From NCBI RefSeq assembly GCF_014644295.1, contig NZ_BMKK01000020.1:1-54203 (forward strand): 54,203 nt of DNA, given 5' to 3'. The position numbers and the translations under genes were made by a program. The stretch comes from Emticicia aquatilis (GTDB lineage Bacteria > Bacteroidota > Bacteroidia > Cytophagales > Spirosomataceae). Of this stretch, positions 25,879-35,128 are shown in pieces. The notes beneath the pieces were generated by a model. That model made no database searches. It saw only the letters and a program-made list of their open reading frames with translations, and was not told where the DNA came from. Numbering within the stretch: position 1 is the first letter of the stretch; every line of letters starts with the position of its first letter.

Positions 25879-27663
25879 ATGAAAACACTCATACAAATCT
25901 CGGCTAAGATATTCATTTTGTACATTTTTTTTAGTTTTAATCAAAATTCATTTGCTCAAAGCGTATTGATTACCCCGAGCAAATCAACGGTTTCGGATAC
26001 ACTTAGTATTCAGAAAAAATTGGTAGTGGGAGCCAAATATGCCTTAAAAGGCAGTAATAAATTTGAAGTCCACGCCAATAATAAAGTAAGATTGTTGGTA
26101 GATGATGCTGGAAAAGTGGGCATTGGAACGAGCACTCCTCAAAATATACTTCATGTAGAAGGCCGTACCCAACTAAAAGGTAAATTATTTATCAATACCA
26201 AAAATGGTTTACCTAACACACCTAATTCAAATCTTAGTTTTGCTCAAATCACTTCGGTTTCAGAGTCGCAAGATAGCTCAGATATTGCCTTGGTTTTATA
26301 CGAAAATTCTGGTTTTTCGCCGTGGCTTCAATTCGGAAAAGCTCGTGGCACAGTTGCTAACCCAGCCAATATACAGCAAGACGATTATTTATTTAAAATA
26401 ATTGGCTCGGCATATAGTAACAATGACTTCTACGAATCTGGTGGAGTTGAGCTATTTGTAGATGGTGTACCGACAAGCACGAGTATCCCAACCGCCATGC
26501 GATTTAGCACAGCACGAGAAGGGACAACGGGTGGACAAGGAAGCATGATTATTCGTAATTCTGGCAATGTGGGCATCGGTACTTCAGACCCTACTCAAAA
26601 ATTAGATGTAAACGGAAATACAAACATCAATGGCGATTTGTATTTGAAATCCTTCAAAGTGCTTAGCAACGGCGGTGTTAATAACACATTGACCGTCAAC
26701 GGAATTTTAAACCTTGATAATAATCTTAAAGCCAACGCCAAATGGATTTCCTCGGATGGTGATAATGAAGGAATAAGAATAGATGGCGATGGAAATGTGG
26801 GAATTAATCAGATAAATTCCAACGTCGTTTTTACGGTAAAGGGCACTCAAAGTTCATTGTTTGGAATAAAAAACGCTTCTGATAATTTCCAGTTTTTAGT
26901 AAATCAAAAGGGTAATGTCGGAATCGGAACAACCGATTTAACAAAGGCCAAATTGACGATTACGGGGTCAGAACTGAACACTCTCAACTATGGATATTTA
27001 AATAGCCAAGGTAATTCGGGTACTGCAAGCGGCACAAACTATTATTCTATTTATGCCTCCGACCGCATCGCAGCCACCGAATTTAATGCTTTTTCGGATG
27101 CCCGAATCAAAGACATTAAAGGTATCTCAAACAACGAAAAAGACCTCGAAACACTTTCAAAAATCCAAATCACTGATTATCAATTCATAGATAAAATCGG
27201 TAAAGGAAATGGACAGTACAAAAAGGTTATTGCTCAGCAAATAGAATCGGTGTATCCGCAAGCGGTAAGCAATCTAACCGACTGTATTCCAGATATTTAT
27301 CAGTTAACAAAAATTGAAAACAACTTCATTTATCTGCCCAACCATAATCTCAAAGTAGGCGAAAAAGTAAAGTTAATTTTTGATAAAAATCAAGAATTAG
27401 TGGAGGTAAAAGAAGTAAATGAAAAAGGTTTTCAAATCATAAATCCCCAATCGTCAATCTTCAATCAAAGTGTTTTCGTTTATGGTCGTGAAATATCAGA
27501 CTTCCGTTCGGTCGATTATGAGGCCCTTTCTACGCTTAATATTTCGGCTACGCAAGCATTGTTGAAAAGATTGAATGAGGCAGAGAGTAGAATTAGTAAA
27601 TTAGAAAAAATACAAAAAGAAATTTTACAACAAATAGGTCAAATGTCGGCCTTGAATAAATAA
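25879..27663 (+). CDS. Secreted tail-fibre-like protein with S74 chaperone domain
   Basis: 594-aa exported protein. Signal peptide ends near NSFAQ; the mature start SVLITPSKSTVSDTLSI matches the preceding gene. The body has repeated GKVGIGTSTPQNILHVEG-type motifs (also GNVGIGTSDPTQKLDVNGN), common in bacterial tail-fibre-like proteins. The C-terminal Peptidase_S74 domain has FSDARIKDIKG with the Ser406/Lys411 dyad, then KVIAQQIESVYPQAV, and ends in a coiled coil (LKRLNEAESRISKLEKIQKE). The stop is 3 bp before a LytTR regulator gene, so they are co-translated. Its location (surface or released) cannot be told. Confidence 0.85.
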   Translation: MKTLIQISAKIFILYIFFSFNQNSFAQSVLITPSKSTVSDTLSIQKKLVVGAKYALKGSNKFEVHANNKVRLLVDDAGKVGIGTSTPQNILHVEGRTQLKGKLFINTKNGLPNTPNSNLSFAQITSVSESQDSSDIALVLYENSGFSPWLQFGKARGTVANPANIQQDDYLFKIIGSAYSNNDFYESGGVELFVDGVPTSTSIPTAMRFSTAREGTTGGQGSMIIRNSGNVGIGTSDPTQKLDVNGNTNINGDLYLKSFKVLSNGGVNNTLTVNGILNLDNNLKANAKWISSDGDNEGIRIDGDGNVGINQINSNVVFTVKGTQSSLFGIKNASDNFQFLVNQKGNVGIGTTDLTKAKLTITGSELNTLNYGYLNSQGNSGTASGTNYYSIYASDRIAATEFNAFSDARIKDIKGISNNEKDLETLSKIQITDYQFIDKIGKGNGQYKKVIAQQIESVYPQAVSNLTDCIPDIYQLTKIENNFIYLPNHNLKVGEKVKLIFDKNQELVEVKEVNEKGFQIINPQSSIFNQSVFVYGREISDFRSVDYEALSTLNISATQALLKRLNEAESRISKLEKIQKEILQQIGQMSALNK

Positions 27664-27666
27664 GCC

Positions 27667-27993
27667 ATGGCACGCAACCCATACCCCGAACGCAACAAGA
27701 TAGTTTATCTAAAAGCTGATAACAATTACACCGTTTTTCATTTAGCATCAGGCAAAAAAATGATGTCTTCGTTTACACTAAAACATCACGAACATAAAGC
27801 ATTTCTCAGTGGTTTTATTCGCCCGAATAGGTCGTTTCTTATTAACCCCAAATACATTGAGCAAGTTGTTGAAAATAATTCGTTGTTTTTTATCAAAATG
27901 TCGAATGGCGATAGCATCGAAACCTCGAAAAGAAGAAAAAAACGACTAAGAGTCGAATTCATGGCCGTTTTAGAAAAAGTACAACCAATCTAA
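27667..27993 (+). CDS. Stand-alone LytTR DNA-binding protein
   Basis: 108-aa protein consisting of a LytTR domain only: KIVYLKADNNYTVFHLASGK, then FIRPNRSFLINPKYIEQVV and KMSNGDSIETSKRRKKRL. There is no receiver domain, so activity is not set by phosphorylation within this protein; abundance or a partner must control it. It is the last gene of the fibre operon (24647-27993), 3 bp behind the S74 protein. One of three such genes in the window (also 5119, broken, and 29748). Its targets are not evident. Confidence 0.88.
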   Translation: MARNPYPERNKIVYLKADNNYTVFHLASGKKMMSSFTLKHHEHKAFLSGFIRPNRSFLINPKYIEQVVENNSLFFIKMSNGDSIETSKRRKKRLRVEFMAVLEKVQPI

Positions 27994-28020
27994 TCAATCT
28001 AAGGCAATATGTATATTTAT

Positions 28021-28055
28021 AAAATGAAGCCTCCGTTTGTAGGCTTCATTTTTTT
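28021..28055. terminator. Bidirectional terminator
   Basis: AAAATGAAGCCT (28021-28032) pairs perfectly with AGGCTTCATTTT (28041-28052); T-runs follow on the plus strand and, more weakly, on the minus strand. It serves the fibre/LytTR operon and the convergent DUF2254 gene. Confidence 0.85.
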
Positions 28056-29415
28056 ATCCTCTATTTCTCTCCATGAAGGTTAGATTTCTTTCATACGATT
28101 TTTTTAGGGTTAATAGTTTTCTATCATCAAGCCCAAGTTGCTCGATTTTGCTAATTGCCATTTCGTATAAGTCGGCGAGATGGTCTCGCAAACTATTGCG
28201 GTGTTCTGCTTTCTTAAATGGGCAATCGGCCTCTACTTTTCCATAATCTTCTTTTAAAAATGACAATTCCATGTCTTCAACTTCAGCAAGAAGTAAAAAA
28301 AGTTTATCGGGGTCGTTTACAAATGGTAGAATGTTCGTAATCGTTTTGATAAGATGACGAACGATAATGTAGTCTTCTTTTCCCCAATGATAAATTTGGT
28401 CGAAGGCCATATCGACCAACTGCTCGAAATTAAACTCTCGAATGTAGATATTCTTCTTTTGTAATAAAGTAGCTTCTTTTGAGATTGTATTGCTCAATGC
28501 AGCTTTCTTAATAATATTTCCCAAATAATCAATGCAGTTAAGGGCTGTGGTTGGGTCATTCACAGCGGGCGAAATCGCCTTGATGGCAATATCTACTAAT
28601 TGTCTAATACCAAAAGGAATATCTTGCTCATAACTACGGAATTTACTGATAATAAACTGATTAGAAATTTTTGCAAGGTTTTGTTGATAAAAATCTCGTT
28701 CGGTTTCTGAGCATTCGATTTCAACTAATGGCATTCCTACCAGCACAAAACTTCCAACATGTGGCTTTACCAGTACTTTTGATTGATTGTTATCTGGGAT
28801 AATCTGAAAAAGTTTTTTATATAAAATCGAATCTAAGTAGCCACTTTCTTTATTTAGAATCAGTAGTCGTTTTGGTTTTGATAAATCAAATTCTGCTACT
28901 TCATAAAGTTCGTCAATTTCCTTGATTGTACGTTTGGCAATATTTTGCGTAATGCTCGACGCATTGATATTATCAACTACATGATGAATGAATAGCGGAA
29001 ACACCAACAAAATCAGATAAAACGACCCAACTATTCCGAATTTTGGGTAAATCAACGAAGCATCAGAAAAACCGAAGTATTGTAGGCCCATCAGATACCC
29101 AACACAAGCCAAAAACGACCATAGAAAGAAGCGACTGAAATGGTCGTATTCAAAAAACGAACGAAGAATTCGTGGAGAAAACTGTACCGAAGCTAACTGC
29201 AAAGCCACAAAAACAAAAGAGAATGTAGTTACAACCAAAGTGGCAACGATACTGGCCAAAGTAGAAAGATACCCGTCGAGTAGTACGCCTTCTTGCCCTG
29301 GACGAAGTATGTGTAAAATGATAGTTAGCGTAGCTACTATTACATAAGCTACTACCGATAGGTATCGCCAATCTTGTTTGATATGCTCGTGGAGTAAGAA
29401 AAATTTACGTTTCAA
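28054..29415 (-). CDS. DUF2254 family membrane protein
   Basis: 453-aa inner-membrane protein of the DUF2254 family, function unknown. About four transmembrane helices in the first 150 residues: YLSVVAYVIVATLTIILHIL, ASIVATLVVTTFSFVFVALQ (followed by the family-typical LASVQFSPRILRSF), FLWSFLACVGYLMGLQYFG and FGIVGSFYLILLVFPLFIHH. The C-terminal ~300 residues are cytosolic and include the conserved RQLVDIAIKAISPAVNDPTT. Monocistronic, convergent with the LytTR gene. Nothing in the neighbourhood suggests a specific role. Confidence 0.85.
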   Translation of the reverse strand: MKRKFFLLHEHIKQDWRYLSVVAYVIVATLTIILHILRPGQEGVLLDGYLSTLASIVATLVVTTFSFVFVALQLASVQFSPRILRSFFEYDHFSRFFLWSFLACVGYLMGLQYFGFSDASLIYPKFGIVGSFYLILLVFPLFIHHVVDNINASSITQNIAKRTIKEIDELYEVAEFDLSKPKRLLILNKESGYLDSILYKKLFQIIPDNNQSKVLVKPHVGSFVLVGMPLVEIECSETERDFYQQNLAKISNQFIISKFRSYEQDIPFGIRQLVDIAIKAISPAVNDPTTALNCIDYLGNIIKKAALSNTISKEATLLQKKNIYIREFNFEQLVDMAFDQIYHWGKEDYIIVRHLIKTITNILPFVNDPDKLFLLLAEVEDMELSFLKEDYGKVEADCPFKKAEHRNSLRDHLADLYEMAISKIEQLGLDDRKLLTLKKSYERNLTFMERNRG

Positions 29416-29747
29416 TTTTTATGTGTTTTTGATTTTGAAGCATAAAAATACAGAAAAGACCAAGCAGAATGTACATGCCTCTGATAAATTCTTAAAGCCG
29501 ATGAAATAACCCATCACTTAAAAACAGGTATTTTTACGCATATATCTGTTCTCGATGTCACCTAAATTTGCAAACGTTCGATAACCCAAAACATAATGGA
29601 GTAATTATGATGAATTGCTTCAAAAACTACTAAAAGCCGCAATTTTTTAGCACTTTGTAAGAAATGAGTTAAAGAATGTCGTTTTTGAGTTAATAATCAG
29701 CTCATTATAGTCAGTAATTTTGCTGTCATTACAACCAATTTTATACC
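29416..29747. other. Divergent intergenic region
   Basis: No gene is seen. It carries the promoter side of the DUF2254 gene and, from 29665 on, the direct-repeat and -7 box array of the LytTR gene described separately. The middle part (29480-29650) holds nothing I can name. Confidence 0.6.
29665..29722 (+). promoter_or_regulatory. Direct-repeat operator and -7 box, site A (LytTR gene)
   Basis: TGAGTTAA occurs at 29665-29672 and 29686-29693, starts 21 bp apart. After exactly 21 bp comes TAATTTTG (29715-29722), an exact TAnnTTTG box, 25 nt before the LytTR ATG. The second repeat occupies the -33 region. The same layout recurs at sites B and C. Candidate activator site for the LytTR protein encoded here (autoregulation) or for the AraC-output hybrid regulator next door. 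Confidence 0.75.
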
Positions 29748-30092
29748 ATGAAAACTCTTTACTTAACACGCCGCCAACAAATAGAGGTAAATGATATAAT
29801 GTATTTGCAAAGTGAAAGCAATTACACCTTAATCCACACCATCAACCAAGCAAAAACAGTTGCATCGCAGACACTTCACATCATCCATTCATCTATCAAC
29901 TACGATAATTTTGTGCGTATTAGTCGCAGTTATATCTTAAATATTGAGCATATCTCAGCTTATAGCCTTGAAAACAATAAACTTACTTTGAAATTATCGA
30001 ATGGCGAAAAATTCACAGCTTCAAGAAGACGAGTGAAGAACTGTTTAGACCAAATTGAAATCGCACAAAAACGTAATAGCTTAGATTCTTGA
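29748..30092 (+). CDS. Stand-alone LytTR DNA-binding protein
   Basis: 114-aa LytTR-only regulator: VNDIMYLQSESNYTLIHTIN, NFVRISRSYILNIEHISAYS and LKLSNGEKFTASRRRVKN. No receiver or membrane part. It is preceded by site A, one of three copies of a 21-bp direct-repeat promoter array; LytTR proteins are known to bind paired direct repeats about two helical turns apart, so self-regulation plus control of the sulfatase and the 3363-aa protein is a reasonable hypothesis. The next gene, the hybrid sensor, starts 161 bp later and has its own -7 box. Confidence 0.9.
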   Translation: MKTLYLTRRQQIEVNDIMYLQSESNYTLIHTINQAKTVASQTLHIIHSSINYDNFVRISRSYILNIEHISAYSLENNKLTLKLSNGEKFTASRRRVKNCLDQIEIAQKRNSLDS

Positions 30093-30226
30093 TTATATTC
30101 CATTTATTAGTCAATAACAGGCAAATTCTATTCATTCTAAAACAAACAATCCTTGTTTTTATCTCTAATCAAGTTAAATGATAGTTTTTTAACATTGATT
30201 TCATTGTACATTATCAATTTCTAAAT

Positions 30227-30234
30227 TAGATTTG
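30227..30234 (+). promoter_or_regulatory. -7 box of the hybrid sensor gene
   Basis: TAGATTTG matches TAnnTTTG, with a TTG at 30204-30206 about 20 bp upstream as a possible -33 element, 19 nt before the ATG at 30254. The TGAGTTAA repeats of sites A-C are absent here, so this gene seems to be outside that regulon. Confidence 0.5.
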
Positions 30235-30253
30235 TTGGTACAGAGATGAACCC

Positions 30254-33061
30254 ATGACCATGAAAACTAACAAACTTTGCTTTAAGCTTATCTTATTTTT
30301 GCTTTGCCAAATCGGATATGTAGTTTATGCACAAGAAATAAACCTACAATCTACTCAAAAATTTCCTATTAATATAAGCACTTCGGTTGAGGTCTTTAGG
30401 GATAGTTCGGCCAAATTAACTTTAGAACAAGTAAAGCAGAAACCATTTCTAAAATCGCCCAAAGACCATTTTATTTTTCCGTATTCAGATGATGTATTTT
30501 GGGTACGTTTTACCCTAAAAAATAATTTGCCTACTAACAAAAACTGGTTTTTTGTTTGGAGTAACCCCTTAGTTGAGCAACTTGATTTTTATATTTCAGA
30601 TAGTACTCAGAAAAACTTTTCTCATACCCAACAAAAACTCATTACCTCAAAGCGAGATAAAGCCCTCATTGACCAAGACCCCAGATTCCCGTTTGAGCTA
30701 AATCCCCACCAAACCAAAATTGTTTATGTCAAATTAAGTTCTAAACGAGGACATTACTGCTCGCTCTATATCCACACCAATGATTCATTCTACCAAACAA
30801 GAATCAATGATTATTCTCGACAGAGTTTCAGTAATGGCTTGGTTTTCTTTCGCCTTTTCTTGGTTTTGATTCTCAGTATTTTCATTATCAGAGACATTGC
30901 TTTTAAACTATACTCTTTTCATACGGTACTTAAAACCCTTGCATATTGGGGTTTAATGAATATTTTGGGGCCAATTATATCTGATAATCCAGATATTGCT
31001 AAGAAGATTGACTTCATCTGCTACAACTCTATCACGATGGGGTCAGCATTGTTTATTTTGTTTACGCTGGCTCGTAAAAAGCTTCCTATTTGGCATACTT
31101 ACATCATTTATTCGGTAATTTTCTTCACTCTTTTTGTCGATACGATGGTATGTATTACTTATCAGTGGTATTGGTTGAAAGCTGGTCTTTATACTATTAT
31201 TTTATCGAGTCTGTATTTTATTGGCTTGTATGCTTATTGTATCATCAAACAAATTCCGATTAGTAAATATTACGCCATTCCATTCATTTTGGGTTTAATT
31301 AGTTATTTCCTCATCAATGTCAGGCTACTTGGTTGGATTGAATTTAAGCCATTATTCGATATCGCTACTCTCTTATTCGTGGCCGAAATCTTTGTTTTTG
31401 TGTTCTTTTTGGGTAGGATTTTTAAAGTAGAAGAAAGAAACAAACTCATTGCCGAACAAAAACTTACTTTCAATATCGAACAAAATAATCGACTGAAAGA
31501 ACTTGATAATCTCAAAACAACATTTTTTACTAATATTTCGCACGAATTACGCACGCCCTTAACGCTCATAACTGGGCCGTTTCAGCAATTAGCTGAAAAA
31601 TATCCAAGCGAGCGACTGATTCCACTCATTCAGCGAAATACCGATAGATTACTGACGCTTATCAATCAACTCTTAGACATTAGTAAGCTCGAAGCTGGTC
31701 AAATGCGGCCCGAAATAAGCGAACAGAATATTACTAAGTATTTTCGTACACTTACGAGTTCGTTTACTTCACTTGCCGAAAGTAGAGGTATCAAGTTTGA
31801 AATTGAGTTTGATAAAAAAGATACTTACGGCTATATCGACAAAGATAAAACCGACAAAATCATTACAAATTTGCTTTCAAATGCCTTTAAGTTTACGCCC
31901 ATAGATGGTAGTGTAAAGATTTCGACCAAATTTGATACATCTGAACAGTTAATGATTGTTGAAGTTAGCGATACGGGTATTGGAATCGAACCCGAAAAAC
32001 TGAGTAAAATCTTTGACCGCTTTTTCCAAGTAGATGACTCTCACAATCGAAGATTTGAAGGAACAGGTATTGGCTTGGCTTTGGTTAAAGAATTAGTAGA
32101 GGTTCTGAAGGGGCAAATTACAGTAAAAAGTCAGAAAAATATCGGCACAACCTTTACCACAAAACTACCCATAGATTTTGCAACATGGAAAGAATATATC
32201 ATTGAAAATGCTGATAATCTGATTTCTGAAAAGACCAATTTTACCAACAACAATTCAGAAAAAATCAATTCAGCAGGTGGAACTTGCATCGAAAATGATA
32301 ATATCTTATTAGTTGTCGATGACAATGAAGATATACGGACATATATCCGCAGTATTTTTGAAAAAGAATACAAAATCGTTGAAGCCGTCAATGGAAAGGA
32401 CGGCGTAGAGAAAGCCCGCACCCAAATACCTGATATTATTATTAGCGATTTGATGATGCCAGAAATGGATGGTTTTGAATTTTGTAAAATCTTGAAAGCT
32501 GACGAAAAAACCAGTCATATTCCGATTGTAATGCTTACTGCCAAAGCCAATGTTGAGAGCAGAATAGAGGGATTCCAACTTGGAGCCGATGATTATCTAA
32601 CTAAACCTTTCAATAGCCATGAAATGCAGGCTCGTGTGAAAAATTTATTAGTGATTCGAGAAAAACTAAAGAAATATTATCAACAAAGCGAAAAAACTGA
32701 GGTAATTGAAGCCGAGATAAAAATCAATCTAATCGACGAGCGTTTTATTCAAAAAGTGAGAGAAACAATAGATGCCAATCTGGCAAATTCTCAATTTAGT
32801 ATCGAGCAACTGGCCGACGAAGTATCGTTGAGCACCACCCAACTTCGCCGCAAAATAAAGGCATTAAGCAACCTCACTATTGTTGAATTTATCAGACTTT
32901 ATCGTTTAGAAAAGGCAGCACATCTGCTTTCACAAAATGCAGGAAATGTTTCGGAAATTGCCTTCAATGTTGGCTTCGATAGCCTCAGTTATTTTGCCAA
33001 AGTTTTCCAAGAAACTTACGGAGTACTACCTTCTGATTATAGAAGTGTTACAGTAAAATAG
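30254..33061 (+). CDS. Hybrid two-component regulator: 7TM-DISM sensor, kinase, receiver, AraC output
   Basis: 935-aa single-chain two-component system. Signal peptide ends near VVYAQ; residues ~30-185 look like the periplasmic 7TMR-DISM extracellular domain (DDVFWVRFTLKNNLPTNKNW), then about seven transmembrane helices (residues ~195-390). HisKA with His430 in TNISHELRTPLTLITGP, HATPase (NLLSNAFKFTP, DTGIGIEPEKL, GTGIGLALVKELV), a receiver with Asp732 in ISDLMMPEMDG and Lys in YLTKPF, and an AraC-type double HTH at the C-terminus (AFNVGFDSLSYFAKVFQETYG). The output domain binds DNA, so phosphorylation within the protein switches transcription directly. Met at 30260 is an alternative start. 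It lies between a LytTR gene and a sulfatase gene, both with the same operator array. Confidence 0.92.
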   Translation: MTMKTNKLCFKLILFLLCQIGYVVYAQEINLQSTQKFPINISTSVEVFRDSSAKLTLEQVKQKPFLKSPKDHFIFPYSDDVFWVRFTLKNNLPTNKNWFFVWSNPLVEQLDFYISDSTQKNFSHTQQKLITSKRDKALIDQDPRFPFELNPHQTKIVYVKLSSKRGHYCSLYIHTNDSFYQTRINDYSRQSFSNGLVFFRLFLVLILSIFIIRDIAFKLYSFHTVLKTLAYWGLMNILGPIISDNPDIAKKIDFICYNSITMGSALFILFTLARKKLPIWHTYIIYSVIFFTLFVDTMVCITYQWYWLKAGLYTIILSSLYFIGLYAYCIIKQIPISKYYAIPFILGLISYFLINVRLLGWIEFKPLFDIATLLFVAEIFVFVFFLGRIFKVEERNKLIAEQKLTFNIEQNNRLKELDNLKTTFFTNISHELRTPLTLITGPFQQLAEKYPSERLIPLIQRNTDRLLTLINQLLDISKLEAGQMRPEISEQNITKYFRTLTSSFTSLAESRGIKFEIEFDKKDTYGYIDKDKTDKIITNLLSNAFKFTPIDGSVKISTKFDTSEQLMIVEVSDTGIGIEPEKLSKIFDRFFQVDDSHNRRFEGTGIGLALVKELVEVLKGQITVKSQKNIGTTFTTKLPIDFATWKEYIIENADNLISEKTNFTNNNSEKINSAGGTCIENDNILLVVDDNEDIRTYIRSIFEKEYKIVEAVNGKDGVEKARTQIPDIIISDLMMPEMDGFEFCKILKADEKTSHIPIVMLTAKANVESRIEGFQLGADDYLTKPFNSHEMQARVKNLLVIREKLKKYYQQSEKTEVIEAEIKINLIDERFIQKVRETIDANLANSQFSIEQLADEVSLSTTQLRRKIKALSNLTIVEFIRLYRLEKAAHLLSQNAGNVSEIAFNVGFDSLSYFAKVFQETYGVLPSDYRSVTVK

Positions 33062-33098
33062 CCTCAATTTATTCGTTTTTAAAACTAAACGTTAAAAA

Positions 33099-33156
33099 TG
33101 AGCGAAAGAATGTCATTTTTGAGCTAACACCCAATGGTATTATCAGCATAGATTTG
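33099..33156 (+). promoter_or_regulatory. Direct-repeat operator and -7 box, site B (sulfatase gene)
   Basis: TGAGCGAA (33099-33106) and TGAGCTAA (33120-33127) are 21 bp apart, joined by AGAATGTCATTTT as in site A (AGAATGTCGTTTT). Exactly 21 bp later is TAGATTTG (33149-33156). The leader to the sulfatase ATG is about 83 nt. The repeats are variant forms of TGAGTTAA, but the spacing is unchanged. Confidence 0.75.
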
Positions 33157-33239
33157 TTTACTATTTATTTATAAACTTCAACCGTTATAAATCTTATAGC
33201 CATCGAAATTATTTCTAAATCTTAAACAATTCTAATGCC

Positions 33240-34748
33240 ATGGGAAAACTACCCGACAAGCCAAACCTACTCCTAATTATGACCGACCAAGACAGGGGAA
33301 TAATGCACTTCCCTGAAGGTTGGGAAGAACAAAATTTAGTAGCGATGCCCCGATTGCGAAAGAAAGGCATCACTTTTACAAATGCCTTTTGTAGCACCTG
33401 TATGTGTTCGCCAAGTAGAGCAACAACCTTCACTGGCGTTTATCCGCCACAGCACGGAGTAATTCTGACACTCACCGAAGATATGAAATACTCAGACCAA
33501 GAGCCAACTCTACTGACAAAAACACAAAACATGGCTCGAATGCTAAAAGCAGGGGGATATTCGGTGAATTATATCGGAAAATGGCATTTGAGCAAAGACC
33601 GAGATGGCGACTACGAACATTTAACTACCGAACGAATTGCTTCTTATGGTTTTGATGGATGGATTCCGCCTGATGCGGGCGAAGATACACTTCCAGAGCA
33701 TTTTGGTGGTGGAATCGCCAATAATGACCTTCGTTATATCAATGAAGCCGTTGATTTTTTGCATCACAAACAAATGCACCCAACCGACCAACCTTTTGCA
33801 TTGATTTTATCACTCGTAAATCCGCATGATGTACTGGCCTACCCTACTGACTGGGTAAATGGAGTAAGTCCGAATTATAGTAATAAATATTTGGTGGGTG
33901 ATATTGGCTTACCTGCAACTGTCAATGAAGACCTAAAGGCCAACCATAAGCCTACGGTTCAGCAGTTGTTTTTGCCTTATAGTAACGCAGCTCTTCAACC
34001 GCTGTCGTCGGAAGAAATGAAGCTAAATTATCTTAATTTCTACGGTAATCTCATTCGTCAATCAGATTCCCTCATCAATACTGTATTAGATACGCTTTAT
34101 CAAGTTTATGATACAATCGAAGGGAAATCATTGGCACATGATACGATTGTGATTCGTACAGCCGACCACGGAGAGATGGGCCTAACGCACGGAGGAATGC
34201 GTCAGAAAGCTTATAACGCTTACGAAGAGACAATCCACGTGCCGATGGTGATTTCAAATCCTGTTTTGTTTCCAGAAGGTAAAGTGACCGACCAGCTCAT
34301 GACATTAGTTGATATTATGCCAACGATTTCGACACTCTTGAATGTCAATAATCCATTGAATTATGTACTGAAAGGTACTGATATGACACCTGCAATTTTG
34401 GGGACTACTACAGAGCCGTTGCAAGAAGAAATCTTATTTACGTTTGATGATTTTAGAGCAGGTAACGCTAACGAACTTGACCCAATGCCTGTAGCAAATC
34501 GTATCAGATGTATCCGTGAAAAGAACTGGAAATACTCTGAATACTTTTACATTGCTCCACCTGGTAAAACCCAACGAATGGCTCACCCGAATGAATATGA
34601 AATGTATGATTTATTCGATGACCCATTGGAGCTAAATAATTTGGCAAATCCTGAAAATCCGATGTATAACGACCCTGTAATAGTAGCAGAACGCAATCGT
34701 TTAGCGGCCAAACTGGCCCAACAAAAAGACCAAAAATTAAACTGGTAA
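33240..34748 (+). CDS. Type I sulfatase, no signal peptide
   Basis: 502-aa arylsulfatase-family enzyme. The N-terminal metal site is NLLLIMTDQDRG; the formylglycine signature is STCMCSPSRATTFTGVYPPQ with Cys56 in C-x-P-S-R, the residue converted to formylglycine by anSME (Cys/Ser type) or FGE. Further landmarks: GKWHLSKDRDGDYE and the second metal site RTADHGEMGLTHGGMRQKAY. The C-terminus is typical (EMYDLFDDPLELNNLANP). The start MGKLPDKPNLLLIM leaves no room for a signal peptide, so it would act in the cytosol, unusual for the family. No maturase is in the window. Site B upstream places it in the putative 21-bp-repeat regulon. Confidence 0.9.
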   Translation: MGKLPDKPNLLLIMTDQDRGIMHFPEGWEEQNLVAMPRLRKKGITFTNAFCSTCMCSPSRATTFTGVYPPQHGVILTLTEDMKYSDQEPTLLTKTQNMARMLKAGGYSVNYIGKWHLSKDRDGDYEHLTTERIASYGFDGWIPPDAGEDTLPEHFGGGIANNDLRYINEAVDFLHHKQMHPTDQPFALILSLVNPHDVLAYPTDWVNGVSPNYSNKYLVGDIGLPATVNEDLKANHKPTVQQLFLPYSNAALQPLSSEEMKLNYLNFYGNLIRQSDSLINTVLDTLYQVYDTIEGKSLAHDTIVIRTADHGEMGLTHGGMRQKAYNAYEETIHVPMVISNPVLFPEGKVTDQLMTLVDIMPTISTLLNVNNPLNYVLKGTDMTPAILGTTTEPLQEEILFTFDDFRAGNANELDPMPVANRIRCIREKNWKYSEYFYIAPPGKTQRMAHPNEYEMYDLFDDPLELNNLANPENPMYNDPVIVAERNRLAAKLAQQKDQKLNW

Positions 34749-34764
34749 TAATGTAAAGTTTTCT

Positions 34765-34810
34765 AAAACCCACAAAAAGATGTGCTAAAACTTCTTTTTG
34801 TGGGTTTTGG
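34765..34810 (+). terminator. Terminator after the sulfatase gene
   Basis: AAAACCCACAAAAAGA (34765-34780) pairs perfectly over 16 bp with 34793-34808, with a 12-nt loop; the right arm ends in TTTT. Confidence 0.8.
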
Positions 34811-35128
34811 TTGGATAGTTGAGCATTCAATAAATATTTGGCTTTTTGAAAGGCTTTTTTACAAATTATTCAAATATCAAGACATAGCTATTCTGTATTC
34901 AAATTTAAAAGCTTTTGGTTTGGCAAGATTAATGGCTATTTATTCTTGACTTACTAAAAAATTGACAGTTCAATAGTTTTGATGAAATTATTCGTCTTGC
35001 ATTTTAATCAAATCCCATCATACATTTAAAAACATAACCCTTTCATTTTAACAATATATAAAAAATCAAGAACTCTTACCTAAACAGTTTTTATATCACT
35101 TTGGTAAAAAACCATCAAATATTAAAAA

